A stretch of DNA of 64,000 bases, taken from the NCBI RefSeq assembly GCF_022808775.1, contig NZ_JAKZLA010000002.1:1-64000 (forward strand), given 5' to 3'. The stretch comes from Geothrix terrae. Lineage in GTDB: Bacteria; Acidobacteriota; Holophagae; Holophagales; Holophagaceae. Shown here piece after piece: positions 47,545 to 55,798 of the stretch (the stretch's first letter is position 1; each line of letters starts with the position of its first letter). A program made the translations under genes and the position numbers. The notes under the pieces were generated by a model, which did no database searches, had not been told where the DNA came from, and worked only from the letters and a program-made list of their open reading frames with translations.

Positions 47545-48570
47545 TCAGTCCTGAGGCAGGAGCATGGCCACGCGCTCCTGGATGCGCTCGTGGAGACGGT
47601 GCTCCGCGGCGCGCAAGGCCGCGCGGATGGCGTTGCGCACGGCCTTGTGGTCGCTGCGCCCATGGCCGATGATGCTCACGCCCTTGACGCCCAGCAGCGG
47701 CGCGCCGCCGTACTCCGCGTAATCGAGCTTCTGCTTGAACCGCTTCATGGCGGGCTTCGCGAGAAGGCCCGCCAGCTTGGTGATGGGCGATTCCATGAAG
47801 CTGTCCCGCAGGCCGCTGATGATGCCCTCGGCCAGGGCCTCGCTGGACTTCAGCACCACATTGCCCACGAAGCCGTCGCAGGCGATGACGTCGAAGTTGC
47901 CGTTCCAGATGTCCCGCCCTTCGGCGTTGCCTTCGAAGCGGATCTCCATCTCGCGGAGCATGGCGGAGGCGTCCTTGGTCACGTCGGTGCCCTTGCCGTC
48001 CTCTTCGCCCACGCTGAGGATGCCCACGCGGGGCCGCTCGAGGCCGAGTACTTCCTCGGCGTAGACCGAGCCCATCACGGCGAACTGGGCGATGTGCTCC
48101 GCCCGGCAGTCCACGTTGGCGCCCACGTCCAGCAGGACCGTGGGCCCACCCTTCATGTTGGGCATCACGCTGGCCAGGGCCGGCCGGTCCACACCCTCGA
48201 GCTTGCCGATGACGAGGCTGGAGGCCACCATGGCCGCCCCCGTGTGGCCCATGGACACCACGCCGTGGGCCCGCCCCTCGCGGACGAGCTGGGCGGCGAC
48301 ACGGATGGAGCTGTCCTTCTTCTCCTTGAGGATGCTGGTGGCCTTGTCCTCCATGACCACGGTCTGGGAGGCATGGACCACTTCCGCGCGGGCCATCAGC
48401 TCCGGCGTGAAGCCGTGGCGGGCCAGCTGCGGACGGAGCACCGCCTCATCCCCGACGAGGAGGAGGAAGAGTCCCGGCCAGGCCTGGAGGGCCTCCCGGG
48501 CGCCCAGCAGCGTCGCATGGGGAGCGTGGTCGCCCCCCATGACGTCCAATGCGATGCGATGACCGTCCAC
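47545..48570 (-). CDS. plsX: phosphate acyltransferase
   Basis: It converts acyl-ACP to acyl phosphate at the start of phospholipid synthesis. It has 341 residues with the family opening RIALDVMGGDHAP and later GHTGAAMVA, LLDVGANVDC and NFDVIACDGFVGNV. The start is GTG, giving a short N-terminal lead before the conserved region. It lies 10 bp after rpmF; the rpmF-plsX-fab order is widely conserved in bacteria. Confidence 0.95.
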   Translation of the reverse strand: MDGHRIALDVMGGDHAPHATLLGAREALQAWPGLFLLLVGDEAVLRPQLARHGFTPELMARAEVVHASQTVVMEDKATSILKEKKDSSIRVAAQLVREGRAHGVVSMGHTGAAMVASSLVIGKLEGVDRPALASVMPNMKGGPTVLLDVGANVDCRAEHIAQFAVMGSVYAEEVLGLERPRVGILSVGEEDGKGTDVTKDASAMLREMEIRFEGNAEGRDIWNGNFDVIACDGFVGNVVLKSSEALAEGIISGLRDSFMESPITKLAGLLAKPAMKRFKQKLDYAEYGGAPLLGVKGVSIIGHGRSDHKAVRNAIRAALRAAEHRLHERIQERVAMLLPQD

Positions 48571-48580
48571 CGGACGGCTC

Positions 48581-48766
48581 TTAGGCGTTCTCGGCGACGC
48601 GGACGGCCAGCTTGCCGCGGTAGAAGCCGCAGCTGGGGCACACGCGGTGGGGCAGCTTGGGGGTCTGGCAGTTGGGGCAGGTGCTGGCGCTCATGGCCTC
48701 CAGCGCGTCGTGGGTGCGCCGGCGGTCGCGGCGGGCCTTGGAATGGCGGCGCTTGGGATTCGGCAT
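48581..48766 (-). CDS. rpmF: 50S ribosomal protein L32
   Basis: This is a 61-residue basic protein. It has the L32 opening [17 protein letters not shown], and four cysteines in CPNC and CPSC form a zinc ribbon. It belongs to the zinc-binding form. It lies between the DUF177 gene and plsX, the usual order. Confidence 0.97.
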   Translation of the reverse strand: MPNPKRRHSKARRDRRRTHDALEAMSASTCPNCQTPKLPHRVCPSCGFYRGKLAVRVAENA

Positions 48767-48810
48767 GGCTTGCTCCTAGGGGGAAAACGCAAAGTTCCAG
48801 GTTAAGGGTT

Positions 48811-49344
48811 TCAGGATTCCGGGTCCAGCTTGATTCCCGCCAGGGCCTTCGTGAGGGCCTGGTTGAGGGCGGAGGGGGCCTGCGCGGATCCGGTCGGGCA
48901 CTGGCAGGGGCCCTTGTTCCAGTTCTTGCCGCAGGTGGGGCAGAGCCCCTTGCAGTCCTCGGCGCAGAGGGGGTGCATGGGGGCCTGGAGCTCGAACTGC
49001 TCCCGCACCAGCTCGGCCTCGTCCAGCGTGTCCTCCGGCAGGAAGACCACGTCCAGGTCCTGGGAGCCCAGGGTATGGGAGCCGCGGCCCACCAGGTCGG
49101 GATCCTTGCTGCCCAGGAACTGGCTCTCCACGGAGATGGGCCGGTCCAGGGGCGCGAGGCAGCGGCTGCAGGCCCCCTGCCATACCGCCTGGCCCTTCAC
49201 CTCGAGGAAGACATCGCCGTCCGAGGCCAGCGCGAACACCGACCAGGCCAGGTCCCGCAGGGAGACGCCACCCTCCAGCGCCACCGCGTCGGTGGTGCCG
49301 TTCAGGCGGAGGCCCTCCAGGGGCAGCTTGTGGAGATCGATCAC
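48811..49344 (-). CDS. DUF177/YceD family protein
   Basis: This is a 177-residue protein. CSRCLAPLDRPI at mid-chain and LCAEDCKGLCPTCGKNWNKGPCQC near the end match the YceD/DUF177 pattern. YceD sits before rpmF in most bacteria and is linked to 23S rRNA accumulation and ribosome assembly. The start is GTG, overlapping the stop of the pilin-like gene as GTGA, with GGAG 7 nt upstream; a longer frame upstream is unlikely. Zinc binding by the Cys cluster is inferred. Confidence 0.87.
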   Translation of the reverse strand: MIDLHKLPLEGLRLNGTTDAVALEGGVSLRDLAWSVFALASDGDVFLEVKGQAVWQGACSRCLAPLDRPISVESQFLGSKDPDLVGRGSHTLGSQDLDVVFLPEDTLDEAELVREQFELQAPMHPLCAEDCKGLCPTCGKNWNKGPCQCPTGSAQAPSALNQALTKALAGIKLDPES

Positions 49345-49841
49345 TTGCCGGCTCCGGTGTCGGCGGCCGGGGCATCCGCCTTGGGCGCCGCCGCGCTGCC
49401 CGCCCCGCTGACGGGCGAGGAACCGGTCACCTGGCCGGGGGTCCGGACGATGGGACCGGCGTCCTCCTGGTTGCCAGGGTCGCCGGCGCACTTCAGTTCG
49501 TAGGTGGCCCGGCTGGACTTGCCCTCGTAGGGCTGGCCGAAGGGGTCCTGGGCGGCCATGCCCACCTTGATGAGGCTCTCCTTCACCAGCGAGGAGTTGC
49601 CGTCCACCATGGCGTCGAAGCTGCCGAAATCGGGGAAGCGGCCGTGCTTGAGGTAGTACTGGTCGAGCCCCTCGGCCACGATCTTGAGGTCGTCCTGGGC
49701 CTTGAGGTACCGGGCCTGGGCGGAGTGCTTCTTGTACTGCGAGAAGCCGAGGGTGCCCAGGACGGCGATGATCATCATCGCCACCAGGAGCTCCAGCAGG
49801 GAGAATCCGCGGTCTCGTCGGCAGGCGTGGGTCGGGGTCAT
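49341..49841 (-). CDS. type IV pilin/pseudopilin-like protein
   Basis: This protein has 166 residues. It shows a prepilin peptidase site, RRDRG-FSLLELLVAMMIIAVLG, with the usual Phe after Gly and Glu at +5, then an amphipathic alpha-helix and a domain with TYELKC and DPFGQPYEGK as in GspG/PilE-type proteins. The C-terminus is an unusual Gly/Ala/Pro-rich low-complexity tail. The start chosen gives a short leader (about 13 residues); no strong ribosome site is seen. It is alone here, without assembly genes. The sigma-54 activator upstream may control it. Confidence 0.8.
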   Translation of the reverse strand: MTPTHACRRDRGFSLLELLVAMMIIAVLGTLGFSQYKKHSAQARYLKAQDDLKIVAEGLDQYYLKHGRFPDFGSFDAMVDGNSSLVKESLIKVGMAAQDPFGQPYEGKSSRATYELKCAGDPGNQEDAGPIVRTPGQVTGSSPVSGAGSAAAPKADAPAADTGAGK

Positions 49842-49929
49842 GGGAGGGTCCGGGGTGAGGGCTCGTCTGCGGCGCATCCGAGCGTTACAGTGTGCCAGAA
49901 ATGGCTGAAAAAGCAAGGATCCATCGGCA

Positions 49930-51384
49930 TCATGCGTCCTTGCCGCCCTCGGTTCCGCCGCCTTCGTCCACCGGGGCGGGGGGGAAGTCGGCAGGCCAGG
50001 GGAAATCCTGGGACAGGGCCTCCAGGCCCCCGAGTTCGGCCAGCCAGTAGCGGTAGGCCCGGAAGCTCATGCCCAGCCGCTTGCCCGCCTTGGTCTTCAC
50101 TCCGCCCACTTCTTCCAGGGCGCGCTTGAGGAAGTGGCCCTTCAGGGCGTTGATCCAGGCCTCCAGGTCGAAGCCGTCCGGGGGGATGGTCAGGGGAGCC
50201 GGGCGCCCCGCGGCTTCGCTGACGCCAGCCTGGCCGAAGCCGTCCGGCAGCAGGTCCCGGGTGATGGGCCCACCGGCGTTGAGCGCCACGCAGCGCTCCA
50301 TGAGGTTCTCCAGCTCCCGCACGTTGCCCGGGAACCGGTAGGCCAGGAGCTGGGCCATGGTGTCCGCGTGGAGCTGCATGGGCGGCTTGCCCAGCTTCTG
50401 GCAGAAGCGGCGGATGAAATGCTCCGCGAGGATGGGCAGATCGTCCAGGCGCTCCCGCAGAGGCGGCAGCTCGATCTGGAGGATGTTCAACCGGTAGAAG
50501 AGATCCTCGCGGAAAGCCCCGGATTCGGCCCGGGCCCGCAGATCCCGGTTGGTGGCGGCGATGACGCGCACGTCCACGGGCCGCTCCTCCGTGGCCCCCA
50601 GCCGGCGGACCCGCCGTTCCTGCAGGGCCCGCAGCAGCTTCACCTGCAAGGGCAGCGGCATCTCGCCGATCTCGTCCAGGAAGAGGATCCCGCCGCCGGC
50701 CTCCTCGAAGAGCCCGCGCTTCATGGCCCCGGCCCCGGTGAAGGCTCCCTTCTCGAAGCCGAACAGCTCGCTTTCCAGCAGGGCCTCGGGCAGGGCCCCG
50801 CAGTTCACGGGGATGAAGGGGCCCTTGGCGCGGTCGGAATAGCGGTGGATGAGCCGGGCCACCACCTCTTTGCCCGTACCGCTCTCGCCGGTGAGCAGCA
50901 CCGTCGTGTCGGCGCGCGAGACCTTGCCGATGAGGGCATTGATCTTCCGCATGGTCGGGCCCACGCCCACCAGCTCTCCCAGATCCTGCGGCAGCGGAGC
51001 TTCGGGCTCGGCCGCGGCCAGCAGGCCCTTCAGCGTACCGATGAGCTCTTCGTGCTTGAACGGCTTGGTGATGAAGTCCACGGCGCCCTGATTGAGGGCC
51101 TGCACGGTGGTCTCCGTGGTGGCGTAGGCGGTCATGATCACCACCGGCGTCTCCAGGCCCTGCTCCTTCATCCAGGAGAGCAGCTCGATGCCGGAGCCGT
51201 CCTTCAGCTTCAGGTCCGAGAGCACGCCGTCGAAGGTGGTCTCCCGGAGGGCCCGCCGCCCCTCCTCGATGCCCGAAGCGGCCTCGCACTTGAAGCCGGC
51301 CCCCTCCAAGGCCAGGGTCAGCACCTCCCGAAGGCCGGGTTCGTCCTCCACCAGCAGGATCCGTTGGGTCGAGGCGAGGGACAT
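49930..51384 (-). CDS. NtrC/PilR-type sigma-54-dependent response regulator
   Basis: This protein has 484 residues. It has a receiver domain with phosphoacceptor D57 and K107; an AAA+ domain with Walker A GESGTGKE (166-173), the sigma-54 contact GAFTGA (213-218), DEIGEMPLPLQ and the arginine region FREDLFYRLN; then a Fis-like C-terminal helix-turn-helix (KTKAGKRLGMSFRAYRYWL). The C-terminal tail is Gly/Glu/Pro-rich. The cognate histidine kinase is not adjacent. It precedes the pilin-like gene on the same strand, which recalls PilR control of pilin genes. It is divergent from the glycosyltransferase gene. Confidence 0.93.
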   Translation of the reverse strand: MSLASTQRILLVEDEPGLREVLTLALEGAGFKCEAASGIEEGRRALRETTFDGVLSDLKLKDGSGIELLSWMKEQGLETPVVIMTAYATTETTVQALNQGAVDFITKPFKHEELIGTLKGLLAAAEPEAPLPQDLGELVGVGPTMRKINALIGKVSRADTTVLLTGESGTGKEVVARLIHRYSDRAKGPFIPVNCGALPEALLESELFGFEKGAFTGAGAMKRGLFEEAGGGILFLDEIGEMPLPLQVKLLRALQERRVRRLGATEERPVDVRVIAATNRDLRARAESGAFREDLFYRLNILQIELPPLRERLDDLPILAEHFIRRFCQKLGKPPMQLHADTMAQLLAYRFPGNVRELENLMERCVALNAGGPITRDLLPDGFGQAGVSEAAGRPAPLTIPPDGFDLEAWINALKGHFLKRALEEVGGVKTKAGKRLGMSFRAYRYWLAELGGLEALSQDFPWPADFPPAPVDEGGGTEGGKDA

Positions 51385-51447
51385 GGCAACCTGAAGAAGT
51401 GACGCGTTAGGTCAGTTACCCTATCTTGAACCCTTTCGTGGAGTCCC

Positions 51448-52566
51448 GTGAAGCACGTCGTGTTCGCGCACCGGAAACTGTCCTTCGGAGGGGGCGAGCG
51501 GGTGCTCCTGGAGCAGGTGGCGGCCCTGGCGGGGCTGCCGGTGAAGGTCAGTGTGATCTTCCGGAAGGAGCCCGGGAAGCGCGATATCGAGCCCGAGCTG
51601 CGGCAACGGAATCCGAACGTGGCCGAGGTGCTCCACCTCCCCGGTGCCCTGGGCGCCTTCCGCTGGCTGCGCCGGACCCGGCCGGACCTGCTGGTGCTCT
51701 GCAACCACAAGGGGGTGCAGCGGGCCCTGCCCTGGCTGGCGCGGTTCGGCGTGCGCATCCCCACCGTCCTCACCCTGCACGAGCACTACGAGCGCCACCT
51801 GCGCAAGTACCGCGGCGTGCGGAACCTCGTGGACCGGTGGATCTGCACCTACGATTTCACCGCGGCGGTACGGCAGCACCTCGGCACCGCCCCGTGCAGC
51901 ATCATCCACCCCCTGTATCCGCGTGCGGTGGTGGAGCCTGTGGGCGCGGAGGCGAGGCGCACGGCGCGCATCGCGCTGGGCGTACCGGAACACGCGGTGG
52001 TGGTAGGGTACGCCGGGCAGATGGATGCCCGGAAGGCGACCGCGGACGTGATCCGGTTCGCCGCCCGGCTGGGAGAGCAGTTGCCAGATCCACTGCACCT
52101 GCTGCTGGCGGGCCGGGAAGACCAGGCCTACGCCCAGGAGATCCAGGACGCGCTGGAGGACGAGAGGCTGCTCGACCACTGCACCCGCACGGGCCCGCTC
52201 AAGGACCTCTCCCCCGCCTTCGCGGCCCTGGACCTCTACGTCATGACCAGCCGCAACGAGGGATTCTTCCCCCTGGCCCTCATCGAGGCCCTGGAGCGAG
52301 GCGTGCCCGTGCTGGCGCCCACCGTGGGCGGCATCGGGACCATGCTGAAGGACGGCGAGGGCGGCTTTCTCATCTCCAAGCCCGACGACCGCAAGGCCAT
52401 CGAGGACGGCCTGCTTCGCGCCGCCGCCGCCCGGATCGCCCCCCTGCTGGCGGATCCCGCGGCCTGGGAAGCCCAGCGCGCGAAGGCCCACGCCTTCGGC
52501 ACGGCCCTCACCCGGGACTACGATGCCGCGGCGAAGTTCCGCGATGCGGTGGCGGCATGGCTGTGA
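51448..52566 (+). CDS. glycosyltransferase family 4 (GT-B)
   Basis: This protein has 372 residues. It shows a GT-B fold with the N-terminal Gly loop SFGGGERVLLEQ and the C-terminal nucleotide-sugar region VGYAGQMDARKATADVI and MTSRNEGFFPLALIEALE, the E-x7-E motif of family 4. The start is GTG with GGAG 4 nt upstream. It probably transfers a sugar to LPS or capsule, given the heptosyltransferase and hldD nearby. Its stop overlaps the ATG of the truncated heptosyltransferase copy that follows. Confidence 0.87.
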   Translation: MKHVVFAHRKLSFGGGERVLLEQVAALAGLPVKVSVIFRKEPGKRDIEPELRQRNPNVAEVLHLPGALGAFRWLRRTRPDLLVLCNHKGVQRALPWLARFGVRIPTVLTLHEHYERHLRKYRGVRNLVDRWICTYDFTAAVRQHLGTAPCSIIHPLYPRAVVEPVGAEARRTARIALGVPEHAVVVGYAGQMDARKATADVIRFAARLGEQLPDPLHLLLAGREDQAYAQEIQDALEDERLLDHCTRTGPLKDLSPAFAALDLYVMTSRNEGFFPLALIEALERGVPVLAPTVGGIGTMLKDGEGGFLISKPDDRKAIEDGLLRAAAARIAPLLADPAAWEAQRAKAHAFGTALTRDYDAAAKFRDAVAAWL

Positions 52567-52793
52567 TCCACCACCACGCCACCTGGGTGCGCTTCCCGCG
52601 GTTCGTGGGCGATGACGGGGCCCCCTCCGCGATCGCAAGCCAGAGGCTCCACCTCCGCGAGGAACGAGCGGGAGGACAGCGCGGGGCGCTGTCCGTCAGA
52701 TGGAGGCGCAGCGGGAGCGGGAGCACCGCGCGGGGCGCGGTGCGATCGGGGGGTAGTCCCCGGCGGCGAGCCCCGCTGGAGCCGCGGAAATGA
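52557..52793 (+). pseudogene. truncated duplicate of the heptosyltransferase N-terminus with inserted hairpin sequence
   Basis: The frame starts with ATG overlapping the glycosyltransferase stop. It encodes MAVIHHHATWVRFPRFVGD, nearly the same as the true heptosyltransferase start, and then runs into unrelated Arg/Gly/Ser-rich sequence from the hairpin insert. It stops after 78 codons in an ATGA overlap with the real gene. It keeps coupling between the two genes intact. A functional peptide is doubtful; the open frame may only reflect GC-rich sequence. Confidence 0.5.
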
Positions 52794-52848
52794 CCCTCGT
52801 GATCCCCGACCACGCCACCTGGGTGCGCTTCCCGCGGTTCGTGGGCGA
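52563..52848. repeat. 50-bp direct repeats flanking an insert
   Basis: Segments 52563-52612 and 52799-52848 agree at 48 of 50 positions and both encode HATWVRFPRFVGD. They are 236 bp apart, so they are in different frames relative to each other. The 186 bp between them contains two hairpins. This looks like an insertion or unequal exchange that duplicated the heptosyltransferase 5' end. Confidence 0.85.
52674..52743. repeat. twin hairpins with GGG loops (REP-like)
   Basis: Hairpin 1 is GGACAGCGC-GGG-GCGCTGTCC (52674-52694). Hairpin 2 is GCACCGCGC-GGG-GCGCGGTGC (52723-52743). Both have 9-bp perfect stems and are preceded by GAGCGGGAG, giving a 49-bp direct period. The stems differ at two positions, each compensated on the other arm. 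This is the pattern of paired REP-type elements. Confidence 0.8.
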
Positions 52849-53758
52849 CGCCGCCATGCAGCTGCCCGTGCTGCGCCTGCTCCGGGAGATCGACGCCGGG
52901 CCCCTGGTCGTCTGGGGGCCGAAGACCACCGTGGGCCTGGTGGCGGATACGTGGTTCTGCGACGCAGCGCTGCCGGACGAAGGCAAGCCCGGCCCCTTCG
53001 CCATGGCCCGCACCCTGAGGCAGCACCGCGCCGCCCGCAGCATCCACTTCCCCAAGTCCCTGCGGCCCGCCCTGGCGGCCTGGCTGGCCCGGGTGCCCGA
53101 GCGCATCGGCGTGGACGAGAGCCTGGCCGGCCCCTTCAACACCCACAGCGGCCCATTCTGGGACGCGGAAGGCCCCTTCCTGCTGCGCTACCACGCGGTG
53201 CTGAAGCGGCGCTGGCCGGACCTGCCCCCCATGCCCTACGCGGACTTCGATCCGCAGGTGGCCATCGACAAGCCGGCGGAACGCTACCTCTGCCTGATGC
53301 CCGGCTCCACCTGGCCCTCCAAGGCCTGGCCCGTGGAGCACTACCGGACCCTGTTGCTGAAGGCCAGGTCCGAAGGCTACGCCGTGGCGGTGCTGGGCTC
53401 GCCGGACGAGGCCTCCACCTGCGCGGCGGTGGCCGGTGAGGAAGGCCTGGACCTCTGCGGGAAGACCACCCTCAAGGAGGCCGCGGCCTGGATGCGCGGC
53501 GCCGCGGCGGTGCTGGGCAACGACTCCGGTCTCAGCCACCTTGCCGCCGCCACCGGCGCGCCGGTGCTGGCCCTCTACGGCGCCACGGACCCCGGCGGAT
53601 CCACCCCCTGGGGACCGGAGAGCCGCGGCCTGCGCAAGGATGGCGTCCCCTGCGCCCCCTGCTTCAAGCGGGACTGCTTCACCCCCGGCCACCCCTGTCT
53701 CGCGGGGATCGGACCGGATCAGGTCTGGGCCGCCCTCCGCGACCTGATCTGCGGATAG
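52790..53758 (+). CDS. ADP-heptose:LPS heptosyltransferase-like protein (GT9)
   Basis: This 322-residue GT-B enzyme transfers heptose to the LPS core at the inner membrane. It has the opening RFPRFVGDAAMQLPVLRLL, the second-domain PGSTWPSKAWPVEHY and GNDSGLSHLAAATGAPVLALYG, and the C-terminal Cys-rich CAPCFKRDCF region as in WaaC/WaaF. The N-terminal sequence is duplicated upstream. The start overlaps the preceding stop as ATGA. hldD, which makes the ADP-heptose donor, is 2 kb downstream. Confidence 0.9.
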   Translation: MTLVIPDHATWVRFPRFVGDAAMQLPVLRLLREIDAGPLVVWGPKTTVGLVADTWFCDAALPDEGKPGPFAMARTLRQHRAARSIHFPKSLRPALAAWLARVPERIGVDESLAGPFNTHSGPFWDAEGPFLLRYHAVLKRRWPDLPPMPYADFDPQVAIDKPAERYLCLMPGSTWPSKAWPVEHYRTLLLKARSEGYAVAVLGSPDEASTCAAVAGEEGLDLCGKTTLKEAAAWMRGAAAVLGNDSGLSHLAAATGAPVLALYGATDPGGSTPWGPESRGLRKDGVPCAPCFKRDCFTPGHPCLAGIGPDQVWAALRDLICG

Positions 53759-53786
53759 AATCACAACTCTTCCCGACGAGGTCCCG

Positions 53787-54749
53787 ATGCTCCGCCGCCT
53801 CTTCTTTGCCTGTGCCGCCGTCACCCTCATGGCCCAGGCCCCCGCCATCCACTTCGACAAGACCCACCATGACTTCGGCCGCATCACGCCGGACCGGAAG
53901 GTGGCCGCGAAGTACCGCGTGACCAACACCGGCAACGCCGTCCTGAGCATCACCCAGGTGCGGCCCAGTTGCGGCTGCACGGCCACGGTCATCGGCAAGT
54001 GGTCCATCGCCCCGGGCGAGAGCACCGACCTGGAGGCCACCTTCGATCCCCGGGGCCTCAAGGGCGGCGTGCGCAAGTCCATCGAAGTGGTCTGCAACGA
54101 CCCGAAGACCCCGGCCACCAGCCTGACCCTCGAGGCGGAGGTGGTGCAGGAGATCATGCCCTCCGTCGAATCCGTCTACTTCCACAACGCCCCCAAGTCC
54201 TCAACCTCGCGCAGCCTCGTCCGCTACGCCAGCGGCAGCGGCGAACCGGTCCAGATCGTGGACGTGAAGGCCCCCGGCGCCCCCTTCCTCGCCTTCGCCT
54301 ACCGGCAGGAGGGCAAAGACCTGGTGCTGGAAGTCGCCTTCGACGGCCGCAAGGTGCCCGCCGGCCGGTTCCGCGGCGTGGAGCAGGCCACGGTGCACTT
54401 CACGAACCCCCGCATGAGCCAGATGGGCCTGAACATCCAGTGGGAGCTGAAGCCTTCGATCCAGGCCACGCCGGTCGAGCTGGTCTTCCAGGACGCCGCA
54501 GGCCGCGAGCTGCGGCAGAAGATCGCCCTCAAGCAGGCGGACGGCCGCGCCTTCCGCGTCACCGGCAGCCGCTGCTCCCTCACGGGCGTCCGGGTGGAGG
54601 GTCTGGGCCAGCGTTCCGCCAGCCAGGAGCTGTCCGTGGTGCTGCCCGCTTCCCTGAAGGCGGGCCGGTACAGCGAGGTCCTGTCCCTGGCCACCGACGA
54701 CCCGGATCAGCCGGAATTGACGATCCGCCTGGCTGCGATCTTGAAATAA
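53787..54749 (+). CDS. DUF1573 domain protein, exported
   Basis: This protein has 320 residues with a short signal peptide (FFACAAVTLMAQA) and an Ig-like DUF1573 domain. HFDKTHHDFGRI, YRVTNTGNAVLSI and PSCGCTA (about residue 67) are the family signatures. The second half looks like another Ig-like domain. The family is common in Bacteroidota and Acidobacteriota; function is unknown. It follows the heptosyltransferase by 28 bp on the same strand. Confidence 0.82.
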   Translation: MLRRLFFACAAVTLMAQAPAIHFDKTHHDFGRITPDRKVAAKYRVTNTGNAVLSITQVRPSCGCTATVIGKWSIAPGESTDLEATFDPRGLKGGVRKSIEVVCNDPKTPATSLTLEAEVVQEIMPSVESVYFHNAPKSSTSRSLVRYASGSGEPVQIVDVKAPGAPFLAFAYRQEGKDLVLEVAFDGRKVPAGRFRGVEQATVHFTNPRMSQMGLNIQWELKPSIQATPVELVFQDAAGRELRQKIALKQADGRAFRVTGSRCSLTGVRVEGLGQRSASQELSVVLPASLKAGRYSEVLSLATDDPDQPELTIRLAAILK

Positions 54750-54816
54750 CAGCAGAGCGTCAAGGACTTCGCGATTCCTCCTTCGTCCATCCCGGATGGG
54801 GCGATAGCCTGGAGGG

Positions 54817-55767
54817 ATGCCGGAGTCCCGCAGGTCCCACCTCATCGCCGTCTTCGCCATGGCGGCCATCGCGGCCATCTGGGGGGGCGGCTTCCCCGCC
54901 ACCAAGTACTGCCTCCAGGCGGGGCTCTCCGTGGGAGCCCTGCTGACCCTCCGCTTCGCCGTGGGGACGGCGGGCCTGGGCCTGATGATGCTGCTGCTCC
55001 GGGTGCCCATCCGGCCACGGGAGGCCCTGGACGGCCTCTGGCTGGGGCTGGTGCTGGCGGCCCTGTTCTGGCTCCAGACCGACGGCCTGCGCTTCACCAC
55101 CACGTCGAAATCCGGCTTCATCACGGGGCTCTATGTGATCTTCACGCCCCTGGTGGCCCTGGTGGCGGGCGACCGCCTGCGTCCCTCCCATGGCCTGGCC
55201 GCCCTGGTGGCCCTGACGGGGCTGGCCCTGCTGGTGCGCGAGCCCGGCGCCGCCTGGGGCGGCTGGAACCGGGGCGATTCCGAGACCCTGCTGGCTTCGG
55301 TGCTCTGCGGGGTCCAGATCGTGATGACGGCGCACTTCTCCCGGCGCTCCTCCGGCTGGGTGCTGGCCTTCATGCAGGTGGCCGTCACCGGGATCGTGTC
55401 GCTGATCATCACCCTGGCCCTGCCCGCGCCCCACGTCTTCCAGGGCGCCGGCGCCGCCCTCGCCCGGGGCGGCACTTGGGTCGCCCTGGGCTTCATGGGC
55501 CTGCTGGCCACCACCCTGGCCTTCTACGTCCAGAGCACCATGCAGGCCCGCCTGGGGGCCACGGAAAGCGCCATCCTCTTCAGCCTGGAACCCGTCTGGA
55601 CCGCCGGCATCGCCGTCAGCGGCATCGTCCCCGGCGTCCTGGAGCACCTGGGCCCCATGCAGCTGGCCGGCGGCCTCCTGATCCTCGCGGCCACCTTCGT
55701 GGCGGAACTGGGGCCGAGACTGCTGAAACGCCTCCAGAGGCCCGAGCCGGAAGAGGCCATCGGATAG
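54817..55767 (+). CDS. EamA/DMT-family transporter
   Basis: This 316-residue inner-membrane protein has ten predicted helices in two EamA repeats (about 8-140 and 155-290). FAMAAIAAIWGGGFPATKY opens the first and YVQSTMQARLGATESAILFSLEPVWTA closes the second, both typical. Relatives export amino acids or metabolites; the substrate is unknown. It probably has its own promoter in the 67-bp gap upstream. Confidence 0.9.
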   Translation: MPESRRSHLIAVFAMAAIAAIWGGGFPATKYCLQAGLSVGALLTLRFAVGTAGLGLMMLLLRVPIRPREALDGLWLGLVLAALFWLQTDGLRFTTTSKSGFITGLYVIFTPLVALVAGDRLRPSHGLAALVALTGLALLVREPGAAWGGWNRGDSETLLASVLCGVQIVMTAHFSRRSSGWVLAFMQVAVTGIVSLIITLALPAPHVFQGAGAALARGGTWVALGFMGLLATTLAFYVQSTMQARLGATESAILFSLEPVWTAGIAVSGIVPGVLEHLGPMQLAGGLLILAATFVAELGPRLLKRLQRPEPEEAIG

Positions 55768-55798
55768 CCGGTATCCTGGTGCAGAGAAGGAGTCGGGC

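Noticed and set aside
49880-49898. TGGCAC on the minus strand upstream of the pilin-like gene, like a sigma-54 -24 box
   Set aside because: The GC of the -12 element is not at the required spacing (the bases there read AACG), so it is not a valid sigma-54 promoter.
52557-52793. 78-codon ORF as a real small gene
   Set aside because: After the duplicated 19 residues its sequence is low-complexity Arg/Gly/Ser read from hairpin DNA; kept only as a pseudogene-like remnant.
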